Shown: positions 37,254 to 49,200 of the stretch, piece after piece
Layout: each line of letters opens with the position of its first letter
Position numbering within the stretch: the first letter of the stretch is position 1
DNA from: Cyprinodon diabolis
Lineage: Eukaryota > Chordata > Actinopteri > Cyprinodontiformes > Cyprinodontidae
NCBI GenBank assembly: GCA_030533445.1
Contig: CM060064.1
Span: forward strand, 22,527,626-22,591,625
DNA: 64,000 nt
Reading direction: 5' to 3'
Position numbers and translations under genes: made by a program
The notes under the pieces: generated by a model
Seen by the model: only the letters and a program-made list of their open reading frames with translations
Database searches by the model: none
What the model was told of the DNA's origin: nothing

Positions 37254-40200
37254 CTGCTGAAACCCCCCATAAAAAGCTGGAGTTACAATATGGCAGAAAA
37301 TGACACAGCTGAAGCTCAGAAAGAGATAAAATTAAGAATTTAAAAAAACCTCAAGGTGCCTTTGAATGAAACCAGTAACATATAGCTTTATAAACCCATT
37401 TTTCAACGATTCTGTAAAATTTGTAATCATAGTAAGTGGTATAGCAATCATGTTAATTTATTTAAAGGCACAGCGCAGAACTTTCTCCTTAATGAAGGTT
37501 TTAAGACAAAAAACAATTCCTTTTGTACTAAATCTTTAATAATTGGTTAGCTTAGACATGTTAATGTTCGATCACATGTATGAATAAATATAACCCCATT
37601 GATTAATATGTATGTTTGCTAAATAAATCTGCTGAAGGGATTTAAAGGAATTTTATAAAGAGAGCAGTGTTAATGACCTAGTTTTTTAATGTTATTAATT
37701 GTAGACTTTTATTATGAGTCAAAGTTTTTATTGTAAAATAACCTCATATTTGTTTACATATAAAATGGCCAAAGTTACTATGTTATTTTTCAGATACTGT
37801 TTTGTTGTTTATCACAATCAAAGTTTTTTCATTGTTCTGACTTGTTTCCAATTCCCGACTAATAAAAATCAGCACCGTTACTCAAAGAGCGGGTTCTCTT
37901 GCCTCCCACATTTTGTTGAGTAGCTAAGAGCAACTGTTAACGATGTTGCAATGGTTGTTTTATAACTTATTTTAGAGTCTTAGAAATACAAAGTTGTAGA
38001 TCAATGAAGTTTTCCAGTCACTTTTAACAGTCAATCTAAATATTATTCTTAAAAGCCTCAACTGCATTTGTTATATAGGGCTTTCCCTTTTGGTTGCACA
38101 AGTAGTTTTGTGAAAACTACTTTTTCTTAAGATTTTCTGAGTTGTTATGGAGCAGATAATAGTCAGAGCAATCTTAATTACAAGAAACAATAAAGAGGTT
38201 TTTCTGGATCTCTATCTCATTTTATTTTCTTATTATGCATTTTTTTTTACGTTATTGCTTGTGGTTTTTAACACTGAAGTATGTTTGCCTGTTATCCATT
38301 ACGAATTTTCCAAGAGAAACAGGTTTTCAGCATGAGCCAAGCATTCAATACAAAGCTGATTTGGTGAAACAACAGAAAATGGGAAATTTCAACATTATCT
38401 TATAGCTTCACTGACTTGCTGTTAGATTAAATTTTAGATTTTGCATTCAAGCTAAATCAAAGGAGCCTAATCTACTGCAAGCAAGATTTTGACTCTTTAA
38501 CTACTAAACTATAATGTAAAAAAAAAAAAACACAGACAATTTAAACATTAGCTTAAATTAAAAGGTCAGGGTTAGGTATTACCTCCACAATGCCATGACT
38601 AATAGTGCCGTATGGCTTCCTGCGCACCAACAGCAGGCTGATCACCATCACCATGGCAATTGCTACAGCAACCACCAGCAAGCCAACCATGGCACCACGG
38701 TTAAACGTCTCCAGGGCATCGGGCTGCTTTTAAAGGAAGCAGAAAATGAATGTGAAGCAACCTAGAAATTTCACTACAGAGTGTGCTGTAATTATAAGCA
38801 CAATGTATCTTTGCTTTTACAGGTGCTATACAAATATAATGTAGCATTATTATCAAATACACACTTTGTATTTGCATTTAAATATATCACTATCAAAGAA
38901 CCAAAACATTTTTTCTTTATACATAAGTTCTTACCAGTTCATCTCTTGCAATCTCATTTGGTTTCACCACCTGTTTGAGCTCAGCAGAGGTGTTTATCTG
39001 TAGAAACAGAAAATATTTCACAGTAAGAAACTATACAGGTTAATCTAAGTACATTTAGAATATATAAAAAAAAAAAAAAATCAATATTGCGGTTCAAAAA
39101 GTGAAATTCTTAAATATGTAGATTCATTAATCATGGTGATATATGTATATATATATTTTAAATTTTATCCCATTTAGTTACAGTGTATTACTGATAATAA
39201 TCAACTCCCATTTTTTCTGAGAATTATACTATATATCCTCCCCTCACCTTAAGAATCAGCATCTAAAACTACTAAAAAGAAACATTTGATGTAGATTTTA
39301 TGATGCGCTACTCTGTGCAGCAGTATATAAGACCCAAAGAAAGCAATCAGTAGTTGGAGCCAATGACAAAGATCTAAACCCATAAAGTTTTCGCTTCAAT
39401 GGGATACCTCTAACAACTGTACCACAGCGCAGGCTTTATCCAAGCATAATAATGGAATATTTAGTGGAAAAAATTTAGTGGAAAAAGAATGTAGTCACGA
39501 AGGTACTGGAGAAGCAGTGAGAGAATGGTGAAACAAAGTCTAAGTGGAGGCTATCGAGTACAGAAGGTGAGTGGAGCTGTGCACCAGTGTTCCAGTCTTT
39601 TTTGTCCTTAAACTATAATATAGTCTGAAGGCCATAACTTCAAAGTTCATAAAAATAAAAACTTCGATAAGTTTTGATAACATTTTCATTTACTGGGCCC
39701 AAGCAAAAATTATTTAATGACTAATACATTTAGATTAGGTACAGTGGGGCAAAAAAGTATTTAGTCAGCCACCAATAGTGCAAGTTCTCCCACTTAAAAA
39801 GATGAGAGAGGCCGGTAATTTTCATCATAGATATACCTCAACTATGAGAGACAAAATGAGAAAAAAAAATCCAGAACATCACATTGTCTGATTTTTAAAG
39901 AATTTATTTGCAAAATATGGTGGAAAATAAGTATTTGGTCAGTTACAAACAAGCAAGATTTCTGGCTCTCACAGACCTGTAACTTCTTCTGTAAGAGGCT
40001 CCTCTGTCCTCCACTCGTTACCTTCATTAATGGCACATGTTTGAACCCATAATCAGTATAAAAGACACCTGTCCACAACCTCAAACAGTCACACTCTAAA
40101 CTCCACCATGGCCAAAACTAGAGAGCTGTCAAAGGACACCCGAAACAAAATTATAGACCTGCACCAGGCTGGGAAGTCTGAATCTGCGATAGGTAAACAG

Positions 40201-43200
40201 CTTGGTGTGAAGAAATCAACTGTGGGATCAATTATTAGAAAATGGAAAACATACAAGACCACTGGTAATCTTCCTCAATCTGGGGCTCCACGCAAGATCT
40301 CACCCCGTGGGGTCAAAATGATCACAAGAACGGTGAGTAAAAATCCCAGAAACACACGGGGGGACCTAGTGAATGACCTGCAGAGAGCTGGGACCAAAGT
40401 AACAAAGGCTACCATCAGTAACACACTACGCCGCCAGGGACTCAAATCCTGCAGTGCCAGACGTGTCCCCCTGCTTAAGCCAGTACATGTCAAGGACCGT
40501 CTCAAGTTTGCTAGAGAGCATTTGGATGATCCAGACGATGACTGGGAGAATATCATATGGTCAGATAAAACCAAAATAGAACTTTTTGGTAAAAACTCTA
40601 CTCGTCGTGTTTGGAGGAGAGATAATGCTGAGTTGCATCCAAAGAACACCATACCTACAGTGAAGCATGGGGGTGGAAACATCATGCTTTGGGGCTGTTT
40701 TTCTGCTAAGGGACCAGGACGACTGATCCGTGTGAAGGAAAGAATGAATGGGGCCATGTATCGTCAAATTTTGAGTGAAAACCTCCTTCCATCAGCAAGA
40801 GCATTGAAGATGAAACGTGGCTGGGTCTTTCAGCATGACAATGATCCCAAACACACCGCCCGGGTAACGAAGGAGTGGCTTCGTAAGAAGCATTTCAAGG
40901 TCCTGGAGTGGCCTAGCCAGTCTCCAGATCTCAACCCCATAGAAAATCTTTGGAGGGAGTTGAAAGTCCGTGTTGCCCAGCGACAGCCCCAGAACATCAC
41001 TGCTCTAGAGGAGATCTGCATGGAGGAATGGGCCAAAATACCAGCAACAGTGTGTGAAAACCTTGTGAAGACTTACAGAAAACGTTTGATCTCTGTCATT
41101 GCCAACAAAGGGTATATAAAAAAGTATTGAGATGAACTTTTGTTATTGACCAAATACTTATTTTCCACCATATTTTGCAAATAAATTCTTTAAAAATCAG
41201 ACAATGTGATTTTCTGGATTTTTTTTTCTCATTTTGTCTCTCATAGTTGAGGTACATCTATGATGAAAATTACCGGCCTCTCTCATCTTTTTGAGTGGGA
41301 GAACTTGCACTATTGGTGGCTGACTAAATACTTTTTTGCCCAACTGTATATATGAAGTAGAAACTAAAACAATCATCAGCTTACCTTTTCCTCATATTCA
41401 TAATTACGGCCTCTTTCAGATGTGGTATATTCATCATCTGTACATACAAGGAAAGGATAAAAAATCCTTAGCTATGGAAAATGTAAGACTAAATGAATCG
41501 CTATGATTACTGCAGAGTGCAAAATTTGGTGGTTAAATGAGGCTGAACTGCAGCTCACCTTTCCTATTGGAGGGTAGATCTAGGAGAAACCGACAAGAAG
41601 GAGGGGAAAAAAAGTATCATTAACAACAGTAATGGGTGAGAAGCAGATCATTACCTGACACTTTCTTAGAAAATGAGGGAAAAACCGAAGTATTTTAGAT
41701 ATGTGGGAGATAGTATATGTAATTAGTAAGTAAAGCACCGATGCGAGGAGGGTAAGGCCGGTTCTGGAAGGCCCTCTCCTCCTCCTCTTCGTCATCCTTC
41801 TCTTCTTCGCTCTCTGCTGGTATCAGAACTTCAGTGGTCTGGGTCTCGGAGAAGGAAGTAGTCATGAGCTCGCTGATGTCGCCTCGCTCTGCCTTGACAA
41901 GCTCCTCTAAAGGTATGGAGAAACACACACACAGGTGATCAATGCTTATACAAAATTTTGGTGAAAAGTTAATATACAGTCATCATCAGCAGGAATATCA
42001 CATTCATTCTGGGCTTTTTGGTAATGCATTTGAATAAACAGCAGTAATGATTTTTTACACAAGAGTTGTCAATATAAGTTTGTATTTATTCATATGTGGG
42101 GACATTTTTACATTTAAATATTACATTAAAATACATACATACATGTCAATTTTTAAGTTGCACATAAACCATACCATTCCTTCTAACATCTTGAAATACT
42201 TTTACCTGGGTTTGTCTTGAGTTGAGCAGTATTTAAGTACATTTAAATAAGTCTGTTTCCAGTTGAAGAAACATTTTTATATGTAATCTTTTACATATTT
42301 GAGGTATGAGTCATTAAGCATCATGTTAGCCTGTTAATTCATTTTAGAACTAGGTGTATATCTGTTAGGAATCACTTTTCTGTTGGATCAGATGGCTTTG
42401 TTGCGGTTTCAACAGTCTCTCCTGAAACTGAAAAGAGCTTGTTAGGATGTTTAGTATCCAGGGCTGCAGGAAGATTAAGAGACCTGCAATAATCCAGAAG
42501 CTGCTGGAAGAACAGTGTCACTACACACACAAGTGGGGAATTTTTAAGGCTTTAAAATACTGAGCAGGCAAAGCATGATAAACCAAATGCAAAAATAATA
42601 ATATACATGTTACGCAACTTAATATTTCAAATAAGTTATGGAAACCTACTTAAACAAATTTTTACCAAAGAACCCTAATTCTGATATTAATTCTGTTTGT
42701 TTTCTTCAGTATAGACATCCCGATGAGGATTCTTATAGAAGCAAGAGCAGTTGCTGGTAACAGACAAAATGTCACCATAGTAGATTTGTTTTAATCTTCT
42801 CAAATCAATTCTTTACCATCAGTGAGGTAGGTGTTGTTAAAATTTTTATGTGGTAATTATAGCATCTGTAAGCTGACAGCAACCGGAAAGTCGGAAACCT
42901 CCCTAAAAGACTGGAGCTTCTCTTAATTCAGAGATTGCAATGACACTGTAGGAACACATGGATGGATTATTAACAAATGCATTAAAATTAGATAGATTTA
43001 GTTTTTACTGAGCATGTAGAGATGGTGTCTGTGTAGTTGAATCATTTTTTTCTTGTTTTGCTCAGCGTATTTTGTGACATTTGAACAAGAAGCTATAGTC
43101 AGTTTGTTTAGGTGAAAATGTGTTAAGAGGTATTAGTACAGAAACTTTAGCAGGCTGCTTCCTGGTTGTGCTGTCAGATTACCACAGATCTGCTGCAAAA

Positions 43201-46200
43201 GGAGTGGTTTTCTTAGTAAAGGTAAGATACATGCTTTTGTTCACACTTAGAAAGTTTGCAACTTCAAATTTAAAAACCTCTGCACAAATTACTGTAATGG
43301 CAGTATGATGAGGATCACAAGGAGCAGTTTTTTTTTTGTGCTGCAAATTGACCGAATTAAAAAAAGGAGCAGCATGACTTCACAGTTCTTTTTAAATTTA
43401 CCTAAAATTACGAGCTAGATGGTTGAAACTTGAGCCTAAGTTAAGTAGAAAAAAAGTTCACTAGGCTTAAAATCTGGGTGTCTGCCAGGAACCAACCAAT
43501 TTCTGTAAAGTCAAATTATCTGATTTGTGACAGAATTGCGACATGCTGACCAAAGTGTGTCATGGTTTATCTTGCCAGGAGACAAACCAAACATTGATGG
43601 AGCTGTATTGGTGTATTTGAGTTCGTATGTATAATTGTTTTCCTTCTTTAATGAGACAGAAATATCAAGAATTTCCAGTTTCAGCACCCAAAATATAATA
43701 TTTAAAATAGTGTTAAAATAAAAATATATAATATATAAACATTCCGACTCACAGATAAAGAGACATCCTGATAGATCCTAAAGTAAAATGGCTTAAAGGG
43801 TTCCGTTTTGATGTTTTCTAGATTAGTTTCGTCTCTCATCCAAGAGATTTCTTCAGTTCTTCTAGAAAACCTTACGTCCAGTTGCCTGAACTGAACCCTT
43901 TAAGTTTTACCATGATTTGGATGACTTCACAGATAAAGTTAAAATGAAAATTATGAGCATCAGGGGAAAGGAATGATACCAAATGTCAGTATCAAAGTGG
44001 CCCAGTTAGACAGTCTTAGCAGACGGACAAGCTTCAGCCTTAGCGGTCCTCCTAAAAATATGACTAAGATCACAGTCAAACAGCACTGTTTGGCTGATCA
44101 TCTCCTTCTTGAAAAGCACATATTGATGATAGGGGCAAAACACTCTTGCCAACTCTTGACTTTTCAGAGCCCTCTGGCCTTTTTTCTCTCAAGAAACAAC
44201 TGACAAATCTAGACTTTCTCTGTGTTGTTTGAGATTTAGGAAGGAAATGAATAGATGGATCAGTCTGAGTTTACTGTCTTCATTAAGCAGTGAGGGCTGC
44301 TGTGAGCCTCTCCCACTTCCAAAGCACTGGCAGGTAACCAGCAATCAGCCTAGCTGTGCAGCCAACTGTGCCTGCAGTCAGAGAAAGGAGAAGGCTGATT
44401 CCAGTCTGTTTCACTATTGAAAATGTGCAAAGCTTCCACTGATTCTATTGTAGATTAGAAAGTGGGATGTAAATATATAGTAAATATATTCTTTAATGTA
44501 ACACAGCTTTTTTTCTCCTAAAATGTTGCATTTAAAATAGAGATCCTCCTTGTCATTTATTCACCTCAATCGCTGTTATTTGGTTAAATTTGATAATATG
44601 ACAAAACTGACAATGTACTTTGGCCTCAGGTATATATATTAACAAATACTTGAGTTCTTTTATTCAGTTTTAAATGTAATAAGAGTGTTTTTATTAATTC
44701 AATTGACAGTTTTGATGTTCCCTTTTTCTACATTTATACAAAATACTTCTTATTTAAGATATAGTGTTTTATTTTTTTATTTTAGCCTCCCAAGAAGTAT
44801 ATGTTTTTAGTTGAGTTTGTGTGTGTTTGTATGTGTGTGTGTGTACAAGATAACTTAAAAAGTTATTAACAGATTTTAATGACATTTAAAGGAGCAATCC
44901 AATAAATTTTGGCGATGATCAAGATCATAATCGGGATGCAGGAATTTTTTTCAAGGATTCTTTAATGTTATTTGATGGAACAAGCATTTCCCCCCTAAAC
45001 CTGAGAGTGACAGCAGTTACTATTCACAGCTTCTTTATCAGTCTCGGTACTGTTAAAATACCAGAGACTATAAGGAATGTGGTTAAGAGTAGTAGTATTG
45101 AAAAGCCCTTAATGATATCCATCTATAATCATGAGTGTATGTAGCTCCATCGAGCTGTGATCTTTTCCTAACAGGCTGACTATAAAATAGCACTTAAAAA
45201 ACAACAGTTTCTTACGGATGTCACTGTGTAGCTCCTCAGCTAATGTTGGATCCTTATAAAGCAGAGCAAGACTTTGGTTCATCCTTTCCTCAATGACATG
45301 TAGATGTGTGTACACCTGTAAGATTTAAACATAAAAAATATTTTAGTGTAAAGAACAGTCAATTTGATCAGAAACATGATCCAGTTTTCTTTAAGAGGTT
45401 GCATTTAAATCTGGCAAAGGTCGGCTGTGATCTCAGTTAAATGGAGTAAAAATATTATGTCCTCTAGCATGCATGCAATTACACCAGCACAGACTGTTCT
45501 CTGAGTTTCTCTGTCAGCAGAAAGCCTTGCTGCATCTTCAAAGCTCCCACCTGGAATTTCATCTGCTCAGCTTTCTGTGGGTCGACAGCCACAATATGCT
45601 GGTAGTGCCTCAGAGTGTGTCTGCGGTCCTTCTGCTCTGCAGCCATGTACCGCTTTAAAGCCTGAAGCACCCGCTCAGGCTGGAAGTTACAAAAAGATGA
45701 GCAGTCAGAAAACAGAGCACTGCGACATAAAGAGACTCTTTCATTTACTGCAAGAAACATGACATATGAAACCTGCTCTGGATTACTGCAGGGATTACAT
45801 GACATAAATCTCAGTTTTCTGCCCTGGTATGCACACAAGGATGCACTTACCTGGGGGGGATCAGATTGTACAGCCGTCAGGTAGTTCTCCAAAGCTAGGC
45901 GACGGTTGTTGTTGAGAATGGCCTCGACTCTGGCAAGATGAGTCTCCACTAGCCTCTGTCTCTCCCCAGCAACCTGTTCCTCCAACGTCTGCAGCACAGA
46001 CTGGAAATGCTGGAAGAGAAAAGAAGAAGCTGAGAATCATGGGCCATTTATGTGGGAGCTCTACAAAAGAAAATATTTAAAACTAAACTCAGAAAAAAAA
46101 AAAGAAATATTTCTGTGTACCTCATTTAAGGCCTGTCGCTCTGACTTTGGCAGGTTTTGTGACTGATGGTCAGCCTCCGCCCATTCCTTCATTATCTGAC

Positions 46201-49200
46201 AGAGGGAAAAAAACAGGTCACTTTATCACTCTAGGTTAACAAACACTGGCCTGGAGTTGCCAGTAATACACATTACTGGAAATGTAAATGCTACCTGAAT
46301 AAACTTTACATAAAGCATCTAGACTTTTATCCAAGAAAACTCAGCTGTGTCACACATGTAATGTGTTACATTTTGCCTCAAGAAAAATACTAAAATGTAT
46401 TTTTAGACTGATTTAAACAGGGCTGGATGAACAACTTTTATTTTTTATTTTTTATGAAAATTATATTTATTGAAAATCTGGATTTATTTCACCAATCCAG
46501 TCTTTGGGCTTTTACAGCTCAGAGTGACATCAGTTTATCACTTTTTGTTTTTAGATGATGTACTCATAAATGATAAACTAGCTCTCTATGTGAAACCACA
46601 GGCTGCAAACCTTTAGTGTGTTATATTTTATTGTTTGTTGTGAAACATGATTATTATAAGAGAACACTTCACAGCTTGAATTAGACCTTTAAATGAGGTC
46701 ACTTCTCAGAGGGGACGATACAAATTAAAGCTAGTTTTCGAAAGCAAGAAATGCCATTTGTATCATGCAACTTAAATGAAAAAAAAGATTAATCAGAGAA
46801 AATGATCATATATTTAGACCATGTTGTCCAGCCCTAGATTTAAGCGATAAAAGCAAATCAGTGAAGAATTTTAAAATCGACAAAAATATACATTTCTCAA
46901 TTGTTTTACAAATACCAACTGTATAGCAAGCATTTCCAGATTGAACATGCTTTATTATTTCTATTATTCTTATGTATTTATTTATTTATTGTCTGCTGTC
47001 CTGAAGGAAGATAAACAAACCCCCCTTTTCTTCTAGAATTGAAAAAATATATATCTCTAGCTGAAAAATAGTGATGGGAATAGCAGATCGTTTGAGTGAA
47101 CTGAATCACTATTACCAGTTCATAAAACTATAATATATATTCAACTATAAACAGCTTCCCAAATCCAGGAGGAAAATGATACCCACTGCATGATGCTGAC
47201 TGTGGGGAAGTTCATGTTCAGGTTCTTGCTCAAATTTAGTTTTGCACCACACATAGTGGCTACGTGTGTTTTGTGTGAAAGCCAAAAGAATTGAGTAATA
47301 CAGCTACTCAAGAAGGCCAGTTATAAGATAGTAAATGGTATGTACTTATATAGCGCCTTTATTCAAGTCAGGAGACTTGACCAAAGCGCTTTACACTACA
47401 TTCAGTCATTCACCCATTCACTCACACACTGATGGTGGCAAACTACATTGTAGCCACAGCTGCCCTGGGGCTCACTGACAAAAGCAGGGCTGCCATACAC
47501 TGGCGCCACCGGGCCCTCTGACCACCATCAGTAGACAATGCAGGTGAAGTGTCTTGCCCAAGGACACAACGACACTGAAAGTCGGAGACGGGGCTTGAAC
47601 CGTCAATCCTTCGATTTTAGGGTAAACTCCTACATCCAACGCAACTGTCGCCCACAGAGGTGGATATTAATTAGTTACAGTTATTCAGTTACATTTACTT
47701 GAGTAACAATTTAAAAAAAGTACTTTTAGGGGTAGGTTTACTGTACCATACAGTACTTCTTACTTCTACTTGAGTAATACTCTGTAAAGTATTGCTACTC
47801 CTACTTGAGTAAAATCTCGGACTACTCTGTCCTCTCTGAGTAGTTTTAACTATTCAAAAATCAGGTATGCATACTGTAAACAGTAGATATTAACAGTGGA
47901 AGTTTGTTACCCTGTCCTAACATATATACAGTTATCCTTGTAAGGATTGTTTTTTTTAAGTTTTATGTTGAAAAAAATTGGTAAAAGTATTTTTTCTCAA
48001 TGAAATTGTTCTTATATATTCGTTATTTGCATTCTTCAGGCATCTAGTCTTTAAACACAACTTGCACATAAAGTCTGTTTGCCAGCATCATTTATAAACA
48101 TTAAATCTGGTGTCATTATCTAACATGTACTCAAGTAGCCTTTTTACCAAATACTTTTTTACTTTTACTCGAGTAACTTCTTGGATGACTATTTTTTACT
48201 TTTACTTCAGTAAAAAAAATTTAAAGTAGTGCTACTCTTACTCTACCAGCCTCTGCCAGTTATGTAGAGTGGACTACTTCTAGTTGTACAGTCAGTCGTG
48301 GTACCATTGACTAAACTATTATCTGTCCAAAGCAATGTGCCACCTGACATGCAGTCAAACTGCTCCCCGCCTTGTGAAATTCACCTCATTGATGCGCTTC
48401 ATTCTGCGCTCCTCCAGGTCCGTTTTGGCACGCAGGAAGTTGGCGTGCTCTGTGTCATCCACTGGCTTCTCAAAGTAAACATCAACCCCATCTGTGGGGC
48501 GAGTTGTAGTAACTGGATGGGAACAACAGGAAACCGCATGAGCAGGACAGCAATTACACGGATAAACCAGAGTCTACACACATTCAATGAGAAATCTAAA
48601 GACTGAGGACCATCATTCTTCTATCCTGTAAAAAAAAAAAATACAATATGGTTTGTAATGTAAAATTTAAAATATGTAGTCTTAGGGCCTTTTCTTTCTA
48701 TCCAAGCTTAAAATCCAACCTCAGCAAACTAAAGCTTTTGTCATCTTCATTTCAACCCAATCAGTCAATCTTTTACAGCTATTTAACTCATTGCTCTCCA
48801 CCTCTATTATTTAATATATCAAGTTACCATCCTGAAATTGTTCTGATTGGATCTTTTATGTGTCGTGGTTAACTTCTGTATTTACTGTGCACACTCAAGC
48901 ATGAACTTAGCTGTGGCCTTGCTGTGGTTGTAAATGTATGTTATGCACCAGATTAAAGTGAAACACTTTCACACTAACATTTGTTGAGGTAAGAGGGTTA
49001 GACAACAATGATGGGAAGCTGAACTGTTAGGAAATCAAGTTCCAAATGTACACGTGCACATAAACTTTGCACCCATACACCCTACATATGCACTATGTGG
49101 TGATATGTTTCCGAACTATAAGTGCAGGGATGATGCATTCAATATGAGGGGTGCTGAGATCTATTTTTACATTGTCGTTTTTACAGCTACCACTCATGCT

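Larger units (their letters stand above)
39742..41346 (+). mobile_element. Complete Tc1-like DNA transposon, 1,605 bp
   Basis: Flanked by TA at 39740-39741 and 41347-41348. Inverted repeats 39742-39941 and 41147-41346 are both 200 bp and, by eye, differ at about four positions with no indel. The termini are CAGTGGGGCAAAAAAGTATT and its counterpart CAGTTGGGC... on the other end. Between them is one uninterrupted transposase gene. It sits in an aplp2 intron in the orientation opposite to that gene. The repeat identity suggests a recent insertion. Confidence 0.95.

Noticed and set aside
40275..41036. Minus-strand frames inside the Tc1 element
   Set aside because: Shadows of the transposase gene on the other strand.
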